Shown: positions 1 through 9,304 of the stretch, one piece after another
Layout of the letters: every line of letters starts with the position of its first letter
Position numbering within the stretch: the first letter of the stretch is position 1
NCBI RefSeq assembly: GCF_014194695.1
Contig: NZ_JACIAH010000017.1
Location: 1-64,000 of the forward strand
From: Rhizobium sp. BK399
GTDB lineage: Bacteria; Pseudomonadota; Alphaproteobacteria; Rhizobiales; Rhizobiaceae
DNA: 64,000 bases
Direction: 5' to 3'
Program-made: the position numbers and the translations under genes
Notes under the pieces: model-generated
The model's input: only the letters and a program-made list of their open reading frames with translations
What the model was told of the DNA's origin: nothing
Databases searched by the model: none

Positions 1-1350
1 CTGGCGGCAGAATTCCAGCATCATCGCTATGTCTTTTCCCTTCACCATCCGGCGCACGATCCGAAGCGGGAACACGAGGGTGGCAAGCGACCGCACGTGC
101 ATGTCCATGCGATTGTCGCGATGCGATCCGAGGATGGCGAGCGCCTCGAAACCTCGATCGCCTCGTTCCGGCGCTGGCGCGAAGGCCTGGCCGAACAGGC
201 ACGCGCAAACGGCATCCGGATGGAGATGACCGATCGTCGCGAGCTGGCAAGCGCGCCGGCCTTCAACCAGAGCCAGGTGCGTCCGGTCAGCCATGACGGC
301 AGAACCGAACACGAGGCAACCTCGCCATCTGCACGGCGCAGGTACCACGACAAGCGCCGCGAGGTCCCGAGCGCGGCCAGGACCGATGCAAGCCTTGCCT
401 ATGGCCAAGGCGTTCACAGGCTATGGTCGGCGCTGGCGCGCGGTGATGCCGACCCCGACATCCGGGCGTTTGCCGATCGGCAGCTTGCCCGCCTCGAGAC
501 AGCACGCCGACGCGCGGAAACAGAAACAGCCGAGCAGCCACGTGCCGGTCAAACACAAGTCGAGCTTCGAACTGTTCTTCTCACACTTACGAGCCTGGCG
601 GAGGTCGATTCCATGAAGGTGCTGACACGATCCGAGTTCGACGCCTATGAGCAGAAGGTAGAGGCAAGTCTGTCTCGGGCTGAACGGCTGATGCAGGACA
701 AGCAGGCAGAGCTGTTCCAGGAAATTGCCGCTGCCGCGCGGGAACATGTCGGGGTCCGCCGCGACATCATGGAGCAGGCCGAGCGCAGGCCGGATCGAGC
801 CACGCCAGAGGTCACCCCAGAACTGCGGCGCGATCCTGGCAGAAGCTGGGAGGAGGCTGTGGACCGGCATGGCCTGGCGGCCGTCGAGGCCGGCAACAAG
901 ATCCTGGCGGAGATCGATCACTACCGGGAAAGGCTGAATGCCAGCGAGGAACAGGACCACAGCGACAAAGAGCGCTCCGACAGAGAGGCTGTGAAGATCA
1001 GCCTCGACGTGGCGCTCGCAAAAGCAGCCAGGCTTTCTATCGACGGCAACGACGTCATACGGGAGGCGGCCGAAAGCGATGACGAGTTGCGCTCAGAGAT
1101 CGAACGGGCCGAACGCTCCCGCGGTAGACCCAAAACCTCGAGTAGGGCAACAATGGAAACCGCCTCACGCTCCGCAGGTCATGCTGACAGGACTGCGGGT
1201 GGCGCTGACGAACGCCATAGCTCACTCGCAGAAAATGACAGGGCGTCGGACGACCTCTCCCGGACCGATCACAACAGTCAGCGGGGACGGCGCCCGACCG
1301 AGCCAGATCGCGAGAGGGGCCGCCGCGAGGATGACGAATACGACCGCTAG
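1..1350 (+). CDS. Conjugative relaxase, C-terminal part (5' end outside window)
   Basis: The frame is open from the first base and ends in TAG at 1348-1350, so this is the C-terminal portion of a longer gene. Near the left edge the translation contains the run HVHVHAIV (codons from about 88), which matches the three-histidine metal-binding motif III of MOB-type relaxases of the VirD2/MobA class. These enzymes nick the transfer origin and pilot the DNA in conjugation. The remainder (about 400 residues) is hydrophilic, rich in Arg, Glu and Ala, and probably helical, as usual for relaxase C-terminal tails. The catalytic tyrosine region lies outside the window. The histidine motif supports the family call; whether the whole gene is intact cannot be judged. 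It implies a plasmid or integrative element origin for the left end. Confidence 0.72.
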   Translation: MAAEFQHHRYVFSLHHPAHDPKREHEGGKRPHVHVHAIVAMRSEDGERLETSIASFRRWREGLAEQARANGIRMEMTDRRELASAPAFNQSQVRPVSHDGRTEHEATSPSARRRYHDKRREVPSAARTDASLAYGQGVHRLWSALARGDADPDIRAFADRQLARLETARRRAETETAEQPRAGQTQVELRTVLLTLTSLAEVDSMKVLTRSEFDAYEQKVEASLSRAERLMQDKQAELFQEIAAAAREHVGVRRDIMEQAERRPDRATPEVTPELRRDPGRSWEEAVDRHGLAAVEAGNKILAEIDHYRERLNASEEQDHSDKERSDREAVKISLDVALAKAARLSIDGNDVIREAAESDDELRSEIERAERSRGRPKTSSRATMETASRSAGHADRTAGGADERHSSLAENDRASDDLSRTDHNSQRGRRPTEPDRERGRREDDEYDR

Positions 1351-1413
1351 CTGCGTCGCTCCATGCTGCTGCTATTGATTGTATCGAGGACAGCATTCGC
1401 GTAAAAGGTATAA

Positions 1414-2379
1414 GTGCGAAATCACCATGGAACCGCTACGATGGATGCGATTCACACCGAAGGCTTTGACGCTGCTTTGACACTGACCGACCACATCAAG
1501 CATTTGCCGGAAAGGAAGCGGCGTGAGCTGGCGCGCGTGCTGGAAATTCTATTCTCGGAAGTTCAAGCGTTCCAGTCCACCAAGCTGTCCGACAAGAAGA
1601 GAGCCGGCAAGATCCTCAAGGTGGTGCTCTACGGCTCCTTTGCGCGCGGCGACTGGGTTGAGGACCGCCTGAGCGGCTATCGCTCCGACTACGACCTCAT
1701 GGTCGTTGTCAACGACAGGTCCTTTGCCGAAGAAGACGCGCTCTGGGAGGGGGTCGACAACAGGCTGCTGGAAGAACAGATCGCTCGCCGCATCGAGACA
1801 CCGGTTGTTCCGATCGTCCATACCCTGGCCGACGTCAACGACCAGCTCGGCCGCGGCCGACCCTTCTTCGTCGATATCGCCAGGGACGGCATCGTCCTCT
1901 ACGAAGTGCCCGGCCATCCGCTAGCAAAACCGAAGCCATTGACGCCGGAAGAACAGCGCCAGGAAGCAAAAGGCTATTTCGAGCAGTGGTTCAAGCTGTC
2001 AGAAGAAGCGCTGATCGGTGCCGAGCTGATGCTTGGAAGGGACATTTGGCGTGATGGCGCTTTCATGCTGCATCAAGCCACTGAACGTGCCTATCACTGC
2101 GCTCTGTTGACCCTCACCCTCTATAGCCCGAAGTCGCATCGCATCAAGGTGCTGCGCTCTCGCGCCGAAGGAGTGGACCCGCGCCTGATTGCGGCATGGC
2201 CTCGTGACAGGCGGTTTTCGCGTCGATGCTTTGAATTGCTGTCTCGCGCCTACGTCGAAGCCAGGTATTCCTCCCAATACGAGATCACCCAAGAGGAACT
2301 TGCTTGGTTGACGGAGCGGGTCAGGAGCCTGCAGGAGGTTGTCAACATAGTCTGCCGCGAACGTCTGTCCGGGGAGTAG
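1414..2379 (+). CDS. Fused nucleotidyltransferase and HEPN domain protein
   Basis: A 321-residue protein with an N-terminal Pol-beta-like nucleotidyltransferase domain and a C-terminal HEPN domain. The nucleotidyltransferase signature GSFARG is at about residues 71-76, followed by the acidic pair in SDYDLMV. The HEPN part begins around residue 200 with the typical LHQATERAYHCALL helix. The GTG at 1414 is preceded by AAAAGG with a 5-base spacer, so I prefer it; an ATG at 1441 is the alternative. Separate MNT and HEPN genes form toxin-antitoxin pairs, but single-chain fusions like this one are also common and their substrate is usually unknown. It lies 63 bases after the relaxase gene, consistent with mobile-element cargo. 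The toxin-type R-x4-6-H motif is not clearly present; I see R-x2-H (RAYH). Confidence 0.75.
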   Translation: MRNHHGTATMDAIHTEGFDAALTLTDHIKHLPERKRRELARVLEILFSEVQAFQSTKLSDKKRAGKILKVVLYGSFARGDWVEDRLSGYRSDYDLMVVVNDRSFAEEDALWEGVDNRLLEEQIARRIETPVVPIVHTLADVNDQLGRGRPFFVDIARDGIVLYEVPGHPLAKPKPLTPEEQRQEAKGYFEQWFKLSEEALIGAELMLGRDIWRDGAFMLHQATERAYHCALLTLTLYSPKSHRIKVLRSRAEGVDPRLIAAWPRDRRFSRRCFELLSRAYVEARYSSQYEITQEELAWLTERVRSLQEVVNIVCRERLSGE

Positions 2380-2791
2380 TATTCCGGATCCCGCATGCAA
2401 GGAGTGGGCTTCGTACAGCAGGAATCGGCTCTTTGGTCGCCGTGAATTGATTTCATACTGGTACGAACGCTGACACCAGTTGATGCAATAATGTTGACGC
2501 TCGAGCATCCTCCTCCGCCCCTTTCGGTAGGGGTCGAATTCGGACGGGGGGATTCTACCGGCAATGATGACGCTTGGTGCTTTCAACCCGTGATGCGTGT
2601 TGTTACCGAAGCGCAACGTCCCATGACCAAAAGGCCGTTTGTCGACAGCAACCCGTCACTTCGAGATTGATCGACTCAGACAAGAATGAAACGCTGGCTC
2701 TGCGGCTAGCTGACTCGCCAGCCGAAAGGTGATCTATCGGAACAGCCCTAGCCCCCAGGTGGCGGTTCCATCGAAAGGGAATGGATTTCCA

Positions 2792-3817
2792 ATGACACTT
2801 CGGATGGCTTTGTTGACCTCCGCCGCGGTATTTGCTGCCGCGTCTACGCCGGTCTTTGCTGCTGATGCAATCGTTGCAGCTGAACCCGAGCCGGTTGAAT
2901 ATGTCCGCGTTTGCGATGCATATGGCACAGGCTATTTCTATATCCCAGGCACCGAAACATGCCTCAAAGTCAGCGGTTACCTTCGTTTCGAGGTCTATGC
3001 GGGCCCGGATGAGAAAGGCACCTCGGACTGGAACGCTCGCACGCGCGCTCATGTGCAGTTCACTGCCAAGAGCGACACCGAATATGGTCCGCTCACTGGT
3101 CTAATCGTTATACGAAACAACGGTGACAATCCCGAGACGACCTCCATCCTGGACTCGGCCTACATCGACGTCGCCGGCTTCCGCGCCGGTCTGTTCTACA
3201 GCTGGTGGGATGACGACCTTTCTGGCGAACCAGACGTCCTCTCGAGCTTTGAAACCCTGCACAACTCCATCCGCTACCAGTATGAGAACGGCGACTTCTA
3301 CGCTGGCGTCACCGTCGACGAGCTGGAAGACGGGTATTACAAGCCCGGTGAGAACCCGAATAATTTCGGCGTCGGCCTCGGCATTGGCGGCAAGGCCGGA
3401 GCAATCAGCTACCAGGTCATCGGCAGCTACGACACCGACAACGAAGACGGTGCAGTGCGCGGAATGCTCTTTGCTGATATCGGCCCCGGGACACTTGGAC
3501 TGGCAGCGATTTACGCATCTGGTCCGAACTCCTACTATTCCCAGTCAGAATGGACCGTTGCAGCCGAATACGCTTACAAGGCCAACGAGAAGTGGACCAT
3601 CACCCCGGAGGCTCAGTACTTCGGCAATTACGTGCCTGATCTCGGTAGCTTCAGTGGCGACTCGTTCGACGGCCTCGGCGACGCATGGACGGTCGGCATT
3701 ACTGTAGACTATCAGATCGCTGACAACCTCTATGCCAAGGCAACAGCCGATTACACTGATCCCGATGATGCTGACGAGGTGACCAAGGGTTTCTTCCGTC
3801 TGCAGCGCTCCTTCTGA
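2792..3817 (+). CDS. Outer-membrane porin, RopA/Omp2b type
   Basis: A 341-residue alphaproteobacterial porin (Porin_2 family) forming a trimeric beta-barrel for diffusion of small hydrophilic solutes. The ATG at 2792 follows an AAAGGGA Shine-Dalgarno sequence and gives a clean signal peptide that ends at VFA before ADAIVAAEPE, a mature N-terminus very characteristic of rhizobial RopA. This is followed by YVRVCDAYGTGYFYIPGTE, another hallmark of the family, and the chain ends in LQRSF with the C-terminal phenylalanine needed for barrel assembly. An upstream in-frame start at 2729 would add 21 residues ahead of the signal peptide and is unlikely. The gene stands alone with a 400-base upstream region and a hairpin just after it. 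Confidence 0.93.
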   Translation: MTLRMALLTSAAVFAAASTPVFAADAIVAAEPEPVEYVRVCDAYGTGYFYIPGTETCLKVSGYLRFEVYAGPDEKGTSDWNARTRAHVQFTAKSDTEYGPLTGLIVIRNNGDNPETTSILDSAYIDVAGFRAGLFYSWWDDDLSGEPDVLSSFETLHNSIRYQYENGDFYAGVTVDELEDGYYKPGENPNNFGVGLGIGGKAGAISYQVIGSYDTDNEDGAVRGMLFADIGPGTLGLAAIYASGPNSYYSQSEWTVAAEYAYKANEKWTITPEAQYFGNYVPDLGSFSGDSFDGLGDAWTVGITVDYQIADNLYAKATADYTDPDDADEVTKGFFRLQRSF

Positions 3818-3824
3818 TTCCTGC

Positions 3825-3848
3825 CGGCGCCCTCATAGGCGGGCGCCG
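3825..3848 (+). terminator. Hairpin after porin gene
   Basis: Perfect 7-bp inverted repeat CGGCGCC / GGCGCCG with a 10-base loop, starting eight bases after the porin stop codon. It is followed by TTCAATCTC, which is only weakly T-rich, so termination is likely but not certain. Confidence 0.5.
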
Positions 3849-4142
3849 TTCAATCTCATCGGTCAGGGCGTGTTCTTGGTTTACCGCTCCGTTTCAGGCA
3901 ACGCGGCACGTCGGTGCTGTATTCGGCTTCGAAGCCAAAATTCATGGGATCGAAGCGAGCGGATACCCTCCCGGACAATTTGGAGATGGTGCGAAGTTCA
4001 GGAACCGCCGCGAGTCTCGGGCGATGGCGAGTGAAGCTTTCAACGCTCGCGGGTTTTGATGACCTGTGATCGGACACTCGCAGGTTTCGCGGCTACGCCA
4101 GTTCCCTGAAGGTAATAGAATATCGCAGCTGTTCAACGGGAG

Positions 4143-4166
4143 GGATGGAATGTTCCCATTCCATCC
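4143..4166. repeat. Inverted repeat GGATGGAAT-N6-ATTCCATCC
   Basis: Two perfect 9-bp arms around a 6-base centre (GTTCCC). It lies 21 bases before a possible 36-codon reading frame and could be an operator or an RNA hairpin. No T-run follows, so it is not a typical terminator. Confidence 0.5.
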
Positions 4167-4187
4167 GCGAGGGACCTGAGAGAAGAT

Positions 4188-4298
4188 ATGCGTACCCACG
4201 CTAATAGATCTTCGCTCCCACTTGCCGGCCATACGTCGGCGGCCCTGATCCGTGCGGCTGAAGAGGCTGGAATTCCCGTGATAACAGTCGTTCATTAA
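4188..4298 (+). CDS. Possible 36-residue small protein
   Basis: A short frame with ATG at 4188, preceded by the purine-rich GAGAGAAG. The predicted peptide is hydrophilic at first, then has a helix-like segment containing ALIRAAEEAGIPVITVV. I do not recognise it. It could also be the end of a decayed gene. The Shine-Dalgarno-like leader and the inverted repeat just upstream are the only support. Confidence 0.22.
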   Translation: MRTHANRSSLPLAGHTSAALIRAAEEAGIPVITVVH

Positions 4299-4734
4299 GC
4301 TCGTTCCCGCCCAACGGATTTGGCTCGAGTGACGAGTAAGGCGGGGAAACCGCCACTGGGGCTCGCTGTTGGCGTGCCGCCAGTCTGCAGCGCTAGGCCA
4401 TTGCACGCACGATGGTCACCTTCAATCAAACCGAGAATAAAATGATCATCGTTGGCGGCATTAGGTCCAGCGCTTCGGCATTGTGTTGAGCCTCGTCGAA
4501 GTCAGCGGCCATGCTGGTTGTCCTTGGAATGCCGAGAGCCCACTCCTACCTTGAGGCCATGGAAGGTGCCATACTCGAAGGGGGTTGGGATTTGCGCTCG
4601 ATCAACCAGTACGCTAGCGTACGATGGGGCCGTCGCAGTTGTGAGTAGTCTTTCGGACCGTATACCAATAACCAGGACTCTCGTCTCGTTTGAACAAAAT
4701 TTCCTGTTCATGCTCCCCTGCCCTCCCGGAATTC

Positions 4735-5249
4735 ATGACGTCCAAGAAGAAATCGGCAACGACGCGAAATGCGAGACCCAAGTCGCTCCTGCAACGCCTA
4801 GCGGCCCAGCCCGAGAAACTCTTTGCGGGCAAGTTTCGCCAGCAATGCGCTGCGTTGTGCTTCCGTTACAAGGATGACAGAACAACGATTGAAATTCTGA
4901 TCGTCACAACGCGCGACAGTGGGCGCTGGATCATTCCGAAGGGATGGCCGATAGAGGGGAAGGCACTCATGAGGCTGCAGCCATCGAAGGTAGGGAAGAA
5001 GCAGGAGTTCGAGGTAAGGTTAGAAAGAAACCGGTCGGCAGATACACATACCTGAAGCTTCTAGGCGACGGCGAGGTCGTGCCCTGCATCGTTGATATTT
5101 TTCAGATCGAAGTCAAAAAGAAACACGACAGATTCAAGGAGCGTGGCGAGCGCATCCTGGCTTGGGTCTCCCCGGACGAAGCAGCACGCAGGGTTAGGGA
5201 CGTTGAGCTCAAGTCTCTGCTAGTGGAATTCACGCCCCACGGACGTTGA
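4735..5249 (+). pseudogene. Nudix hydrolase, frameshifted inside the Nudix box
   Basis: The first frame (ATG at 4735) reads a normal Nudix N-terminus up to GRWIIPKGWPIEGK. The matching continuation THEAAAIEGREEAGV is in another frame, from about 4965 to the stop at 5249. Joining them needs one extra base near 4960-4966 (within gaggggaaggcactc). Together they rebuild the box G-x5-E-x7-REE-xG, with the REEAG residues intact, and a C-terminus of the ordinary length for a 13-17 kDa small Nudix protein of the diphosphoinositol-polyphosphate-phosphatase-like type. Such enzymes cleave nucleoside diphosphates linked to another moiety. Either the gene is broken or the window has a single-base sequencing error; programmed frameshifting is unlikely because I see no slippery heptamer. 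Confidence 0.72.
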
Positions 5250-5633
5250 TCGTGGCAGGCCAATCAAGGCGACATTCATGATTGAATGGTTCGTACGGTC
5301 TTATTGCCGGACGCGATATGGATGCGGACATCCGGGAACTTGCGGGCTGCCCAGGCTGCAGTGAGGACGCGCATACGGCAAAGGTGCTGTAGTACGCACC
5401 TTCTCTGCATTGGGGGTCATTGCGGTTCGCGAGCCGACGTCGAGTGAATTGAAACTCAATTGCCATACCTCCTCGAAAATCCAACATATTGTGTTGACGA
5501 GATGTGCCGCTATTGTAGTTTCGTGTAAACTCTAGGCGGCAGACTCCGATTGGATCGAAATGGAGTTCGATGCCAGCCGAAAGGCAGAGGCAATCATCAG
5601 GCATGGCTGAATTTAGCAGAATGGAGAGGCATA

Positions 5634-7181
5634 GTGTCCTACTCTAAGGCGGAAGAGTCGCCGTTGTTGCGGGACCGCTATCAGGCATTTGTCAGCCAAA
5701 TAACACTGCAACCGAGAGCTCTTCTGACCTTTCTTGGATGCTACCTTCTCATTCACGTCTTCGTCAGACTTCTGCTGCCTCACGGCCTGCGATATGACGA
5801 GTCGCAGCAGGCTTTGTTCTCGCAGTGGCTGGCGATCGGATACGACAATCAACCACCGCTGTATAACTGGGTTCAGCAGGCATTCATAGGTGTATTCGGC
5901 CTTTCGCTGGCGACCCTGGCATTCACCAAGAGCCTGAGTCTTTTCGCTGTTTTTCTCGCCTTTGTCGCACTTTCTAGGATTTTGCTTCGGTCGAGTGCAT
6001 CAATTGCGCTGGCGACACTTCTACTCTTCACGATCCCTCAGTTTTCGTGGGAATCCCAACGCAACTTGACCCACACCGTTTGCGAGCTTGCGGTGGTGTG
6101 CGCGTTTTTTTACTCGGCGTCCATAACGATGAGGCGTCCGACAGCCCAATCCTATGTAGCGCTCGGATTGGCCACTGGCCTTGGGATGTTGAGCAAGTAT
6201 AATTTCGCGCTTATCGTCGTTGGGGTAATGGTGGCCGCGCTCGGCGATCCATCTGGACGAGCGCGGCTTTTTGATCGACGTTTTGTTCTGTGTATTTTGA
6301 TCGCCGCTGCGATCTTTCTCCCGCACGCGGTTTGGATGATAAGTCACCGCGATATCGCAGTGGACAGAAATCTCGGGCTACTCGGAGTAAGCGAAGAGAT
6401 CCAACTGGTGATGGCGGGCAAGGGCATGCTGGATGTAGTGTCCACCGCAGTGCTGCTGTTGCTTCCGACACTCCTGACGTTTGGTCTCATCGTTAACAAG
6501 GATGTGGTTCGCGTCTGGAATGCATCGAGTAGCGAGTCCCGGTTCCTGGGACGCTACCTAATCGCCGTATCGGCCACGCTTCTCGTGATAGCCTTCTTTG
6601 GCACGAATGGAATGCGCGACAGATGGCTCCTGCCTCTCTATGTCGTCGCTCCGCTTTACCTCTGTCTGAAGTTGGAGGCGGCTGGCGTCGTTGTTGAACC
6701 GCTGGTCAAAAGGCTTATGCCGGTTGTCCTAGCCGTAATGATCCTCGTGCCGGCGAGCCTGCTTGTGCGTTCAGGTTTTCCTCAATGGTTCAAGCGCCCC
6801 GATGCTACCGGAATCCCGTATGCAGAATTTGCTCAGTCTGTGACCATGTCGGGTACACGCATGCCCGACCTCATTGTAACCGACGAATGGCTTGCAGCTG
6901 GTAATCTTCGCCTTCAGTTCCCCACCACACCGGTTCTGTCGCTCAATTTTCCCAACCTTACGCCGGTATATGAGCGGAGCACCCTCAGATCGATCTTGGT
7001 CGTGTGGACGGACAACGAAATAAAGCAGAAGGAAAGGCCTGAGCTCGATCGATGGGTCACGCTGATGGGTGAAAGAGGCTCCGCTTCGCCGGTCAGCACC
7101 GTTTCCTTGCCTTACGAACGAAGCTGGGGTCTCAGGCAGGCTGAGTTCCACTACCGTTGGGTTGATTTGCCGATCAACTAA
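5634..7181 (+). CDS. GT39/ArnT-type membrane glycosyltransferase
   Basis: A polytopic inner-membrane protein of about 515 residues of the dolichyl-phosphate-mannose mannosyltransferase (GT39, PMT_2) superfamily, which moves sugars from polyprenyl-phosphate donors to envelope acceptors on the periplasmic side. The first periplasmic loop carries the acidic pair in LRYDESQQALFSQW and then DNQPPLYNWVQQAF, both typical of the family. Many hydrophobic helices follow, and the last 130 residues form a non-membrane domain. I chose GTG 5634 because GGAGAGG lies 4 bases upstream (5623-5629); the open frame reaches to 5550 but without a comparable site. A shorter paralogue follows at 7696. The acceptor is unknown. 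Confidence 0.82.
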   Translation: MSYSKAEESPLLRDRYQAFVSQITLQPRALLTFLGCYLLIHVFVRLLLPHGLRYDESQQALFSQWLAIGYDNQPPLYNWVQQAFIGVFGLSLATLAFTKSLSLFAVFLAFVALSRILLRSSASIALATLLLFTIPQFSWESQRNLTHTVCELAVVCAFFYSASITMRRPTAQSYVALGLATGLGMLSKYNFALIVVGVMVAALGDPSGRARLFDRRFVLCILIAAAIFLPHAVWMISHRDIAVDRNLGLLGVSEEIQLVMAGKGMLDVVSTAVLLLLPTLLTFGLIVNKDVVRVWNASSSESRFLGRYLIAVSATLLVIAFFGTNGMRDRWLLPLYVVAPLYLCLKLEAAGVVVEPLVKRLMPVVLAVMILVPASLLVRSGFPQWFKRPDATGIPYAEFAQSVTMSGTRMPDLIVTDEWLAAGNLRLQFPTTPVLSLNFPNLTPVYERSTLRSILVVWTDNEIKQKERPELDRWVTLMGERGSASPVSTVSLPYERSWGLRQAEFHYRWVDLPIN

Positions 7182-7695
7182 ACGCCACGGCCAGATCGAT
7201 CAGCGTTCCTGCTGCTAGCACTGCCCCGTAGCCTGCTCATCTCGCTTCCTCGACACAGTGATCTTACGTGTAGAGATGCCGCGTCGGAGAACCGATGCGA
7301 GGGCTATCACGAACACTTGACCGCCCTCACCCGACTCGGCCCACCAAGCCGCGGCGGGGTTCCCCGCCCATCACCACGAAAGAGGAAATTCTCGTGCCGG
7401 CGATTTCCGCCGTCGATAAGTCGTGGTGGAAAGAGTGATAGTTTCCAAGATCCAGCAGGCATCGAGAGTTCACCCCGAGTGCCGACCTTTTTGTTTGGCG
7501 CCGGCGTCCAGCTCTTCCTGCGGTACCAGCGCAGGGGCTGCTGTCGCGTGCGAAAGCGTTGCCCTGCGGCAACACTCAGCTTCTGAACGATGCTGGCGAA
7601 CCATGAAATTGCAGGTGAACCGCTATACTCTCCATTAGGGTAGTTGCATGTTTCGCCCTAAACCGGGTTAGACCGAGCGCATACGGGGGCAGAAG
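7182..7695. other. Intergenic stretch between the two glycosyltransferase genes
   Basis: About 510 bases with no recognisable gene. Short open frames on both strands show no motif and no good ribosome binding site. It must contain the promoter of the second glycosyltransferase gene, but I cannot point to clear -35 and -10 boxes. Confidence 0.5.
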
Positions 7696-8826
7696 TTGAC
7701 TGAGACTGTTGATGGTTCATACCTTCCCGTTCGGCGTGCCACCAGTATAAGCACAATCCTTCCCGTCCTTCTGCTGGCAACCTATTTCACCGCGAGCTTC
7801 GTCCTTCGGCTGCTGCGCGGCGGCGATCTCGCCTCCGACGAGGCGGAACAAGTCGCACTCTCGCATGCGTTGCAATTCGGTTATGGCGACCAGCCGCCTC
7901 TCTACAACTGGGTGTTCTACTGTTTCGCCAAGGTCTTCGGCGCGTCAGTCGATACGCTGGCATTCGTGAAGAATGCGACGTTGCTGATGAGCTGCCTGTT
8001 TCTTGGCTTGGCTGCTCGCAAAGTGGTGGGAGAACGTGACGCTGCCTGGATCTCCATTCTCGGCTTCCTGAGCCTGCCGGCGGTCTTTCTGCTGTCGCAG
8101 CGGGATCTGACTCACACCGTCGGCGCCTTCGCTGTCGTTGCGCTGTTCCTCTACGTGCTGACGCTGGTGGCCGAGCGCCCGTCGGCTGGCAACTACGCGC
8201 TTCTCGGCGCGGCGGCCGGCCTGGGATTTCTGGCAAAGTACAACTTTGCGATAATCCCCGTGGCGACAGTGGTTGCGCTCCTGCTTGAACCCAGCCTGCG
8301 CCGACTGGTTCTCAACTGGCGGCTGGCCGTGACCATTGCGGTTGGTCTCGCTGTTGTTGGCCCGCATGTTTATTGGGCGGTAACCCATCTCGATGCGGCA
8401 ACCGGTGACACGGTGACAAAGATGCGGGCAGCATCGAGCCACGGGATGCCTCTGCAGCTCATCGCCGCCTTGGAGCTGGTGGAATCAATTGTCAAATGCT
8501 GCGCATTGACGATCGCTATTCTCGCCGTTGTCTATCGCGGGCATCTCCGCACCATTTTCGCTGCGAGCAGCGAATGGACGCGGGTGATCGGCCGGATGCT
8601 TGTCGTCAGCATGTTTCTGGTCTTCGTTATCATGCTGGCTGTCGATGCGACGATGATGCGCCCGAAGTGGATCTCGATCTTCTTCGTCGCATTCCCCCTC
8701 TATCTCGCATGTAAGGTCGATGCGGCAGGGGTCCACGTCCCCGGCGCAATCAGCAAGCTTACCGTGCTCGTTGGGGCAATGATCTTTATCTCACTGGGCG
8801 TCGTTTTCGCAGGAAGCTTCCATTAG
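7696..8826 (+). CDS. GT39/ArnT-type membrane glycosyltransferase, short paralogue
   Basis: A 376-residue polytopic membrane protein related to the product of 5634-7181. The same landmarks occur in the same order: SDEAEQVALSHALQFGYGDQ, QPPLYNWV, a QRDLTHTVGAFAVV helix, LGFLAKYNFAIIP and a late VDAAGV segment. It ends about 130 residues earlier than its neighbour and therefore lacks the C-terminal soluble domain. The start is taken as TTG 7696, preceded by gggggcag; no ATG lies near. The 300 bases after the stop contain no frame that continues the neighbour's C-terminal domain, so the short form looks genuine rather than the result of a nearby frameshift. Acceptor and donor are unknown. Confidence 0.78.
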   Translation: MTETVDGSYLPVRRATSISTILPVLLLATYFTASFVLRLLRGGDLASDEAEQVALSHALQFGYGDQPPLYNWVFYCFAKVFGASVDTLAFVKNATLLMSCLFLGLAARKVVGERDAAWISILGFLSLPAVFLLSQRDLTHTVGAFAVVALFLYVLTLVAERPSAGNYALLGAAAGLGFLAKYNFAIIPVATVVALLLEPSLRRLVLNWRLAVTIAVGLAVVGPHVYWAVTHLDAATGDTVTKMRAASSHGMPLQLIAALELVESIVKCCALTIAILAVVYRGHLRTIFAASSEWTRVIGRMLVVSMFLVFVIMLAVDATMMRPKWISIFFVAFPLYLACKVDAAGVHVPGAISKLTVLVGAMIFISLGVVFAGSFH

Positions 8827-9049
8827 CGCGGCACACGACGCCGCTTATATCTGGCACGCGAGATCTCACTCCAACCGTTACACCGCCGCATTGTCCTGCA
8901 CCTCCCGTAGCCCCTCGTGAGAGGCGTGGCGAAGCTTTCCGTCCTCAAGCACCTCGCAAAATCAGCGCCCTTACGCAAGGCAGCATGTCGAACCGGGCTT
9001 ACCGAACGACGCAGCTCATCCTCACGATGACGATGCCGGCGCTGCCACG

Positions 9050-9304
9050 ATGCAGGCTCAGTCGCTCATTGCCGGTCGAGATCCGAATCCGATGGGGAGC
9101 CCGCAGTTCTGGACGGAAGCATTCATCCGCGGTGGTGGTGGCGGCATGCTCGGCGATTTCGTCAACTCTTCGGTTACGCGCGGCGGGGAAGGCATCACCC
9201 TTCTCTCCACCATTGCGCGTGTAAAATACCGATGTGTCACTTTCGCCTTCCGGGGCCTGATGGTGACCGTCGTTGCCTATGTCCTCTTGCTTGTCAGCAC
9301 GTAA
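9050..9304 (+). pseudogene. Possible phage structural-protein remnant
   Basis: The first 55 codons read an internal piece that resembles a motif seen in large phage virion or polyvalent proteins: LIAGRDPNPMGSPQFW and then a glycine run followed by GDFVNSS. The frame is open upstream of the ATG for a short way and loses resemblance after about codon 50. Without a search the match is a memory-based impression. If right, it is a decayed prophage fragment; no other phage gene is visible nearby. Confidence 0.35.

Larger units (their letters stand above)
3849..4734. other. Gene-poor stretch of about 890 bases
   Basis: No recognisable protein is encoded here on either strand; the open frames lack familiar motifs. 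It holds a 9-bp inverted repeat (4143-4166) and one very short open frame with a purine-rich leader (4188-4298), both listed separately. It may be decayed sequence between the porin and the broken Nudix gene. Confidence 0.5.

Noticed and set aside
421..960. 179-residue minus-strand frame opposite the relaxase
   Set aside because: It is the complement of a well-supported coding frame and shows no motif.
2739..2767. GGAAC before the porin gene as EcfG promoter
   Set aside because: The next TT at a suitable place is 22 bases away and no CGTT follows at 16-17 bases.
4452..4877. 141-residue frame ahead of the Nudix gene
   Set aside because: It overlaps the Nudix coding frame in another phase and has no recognisable feature.
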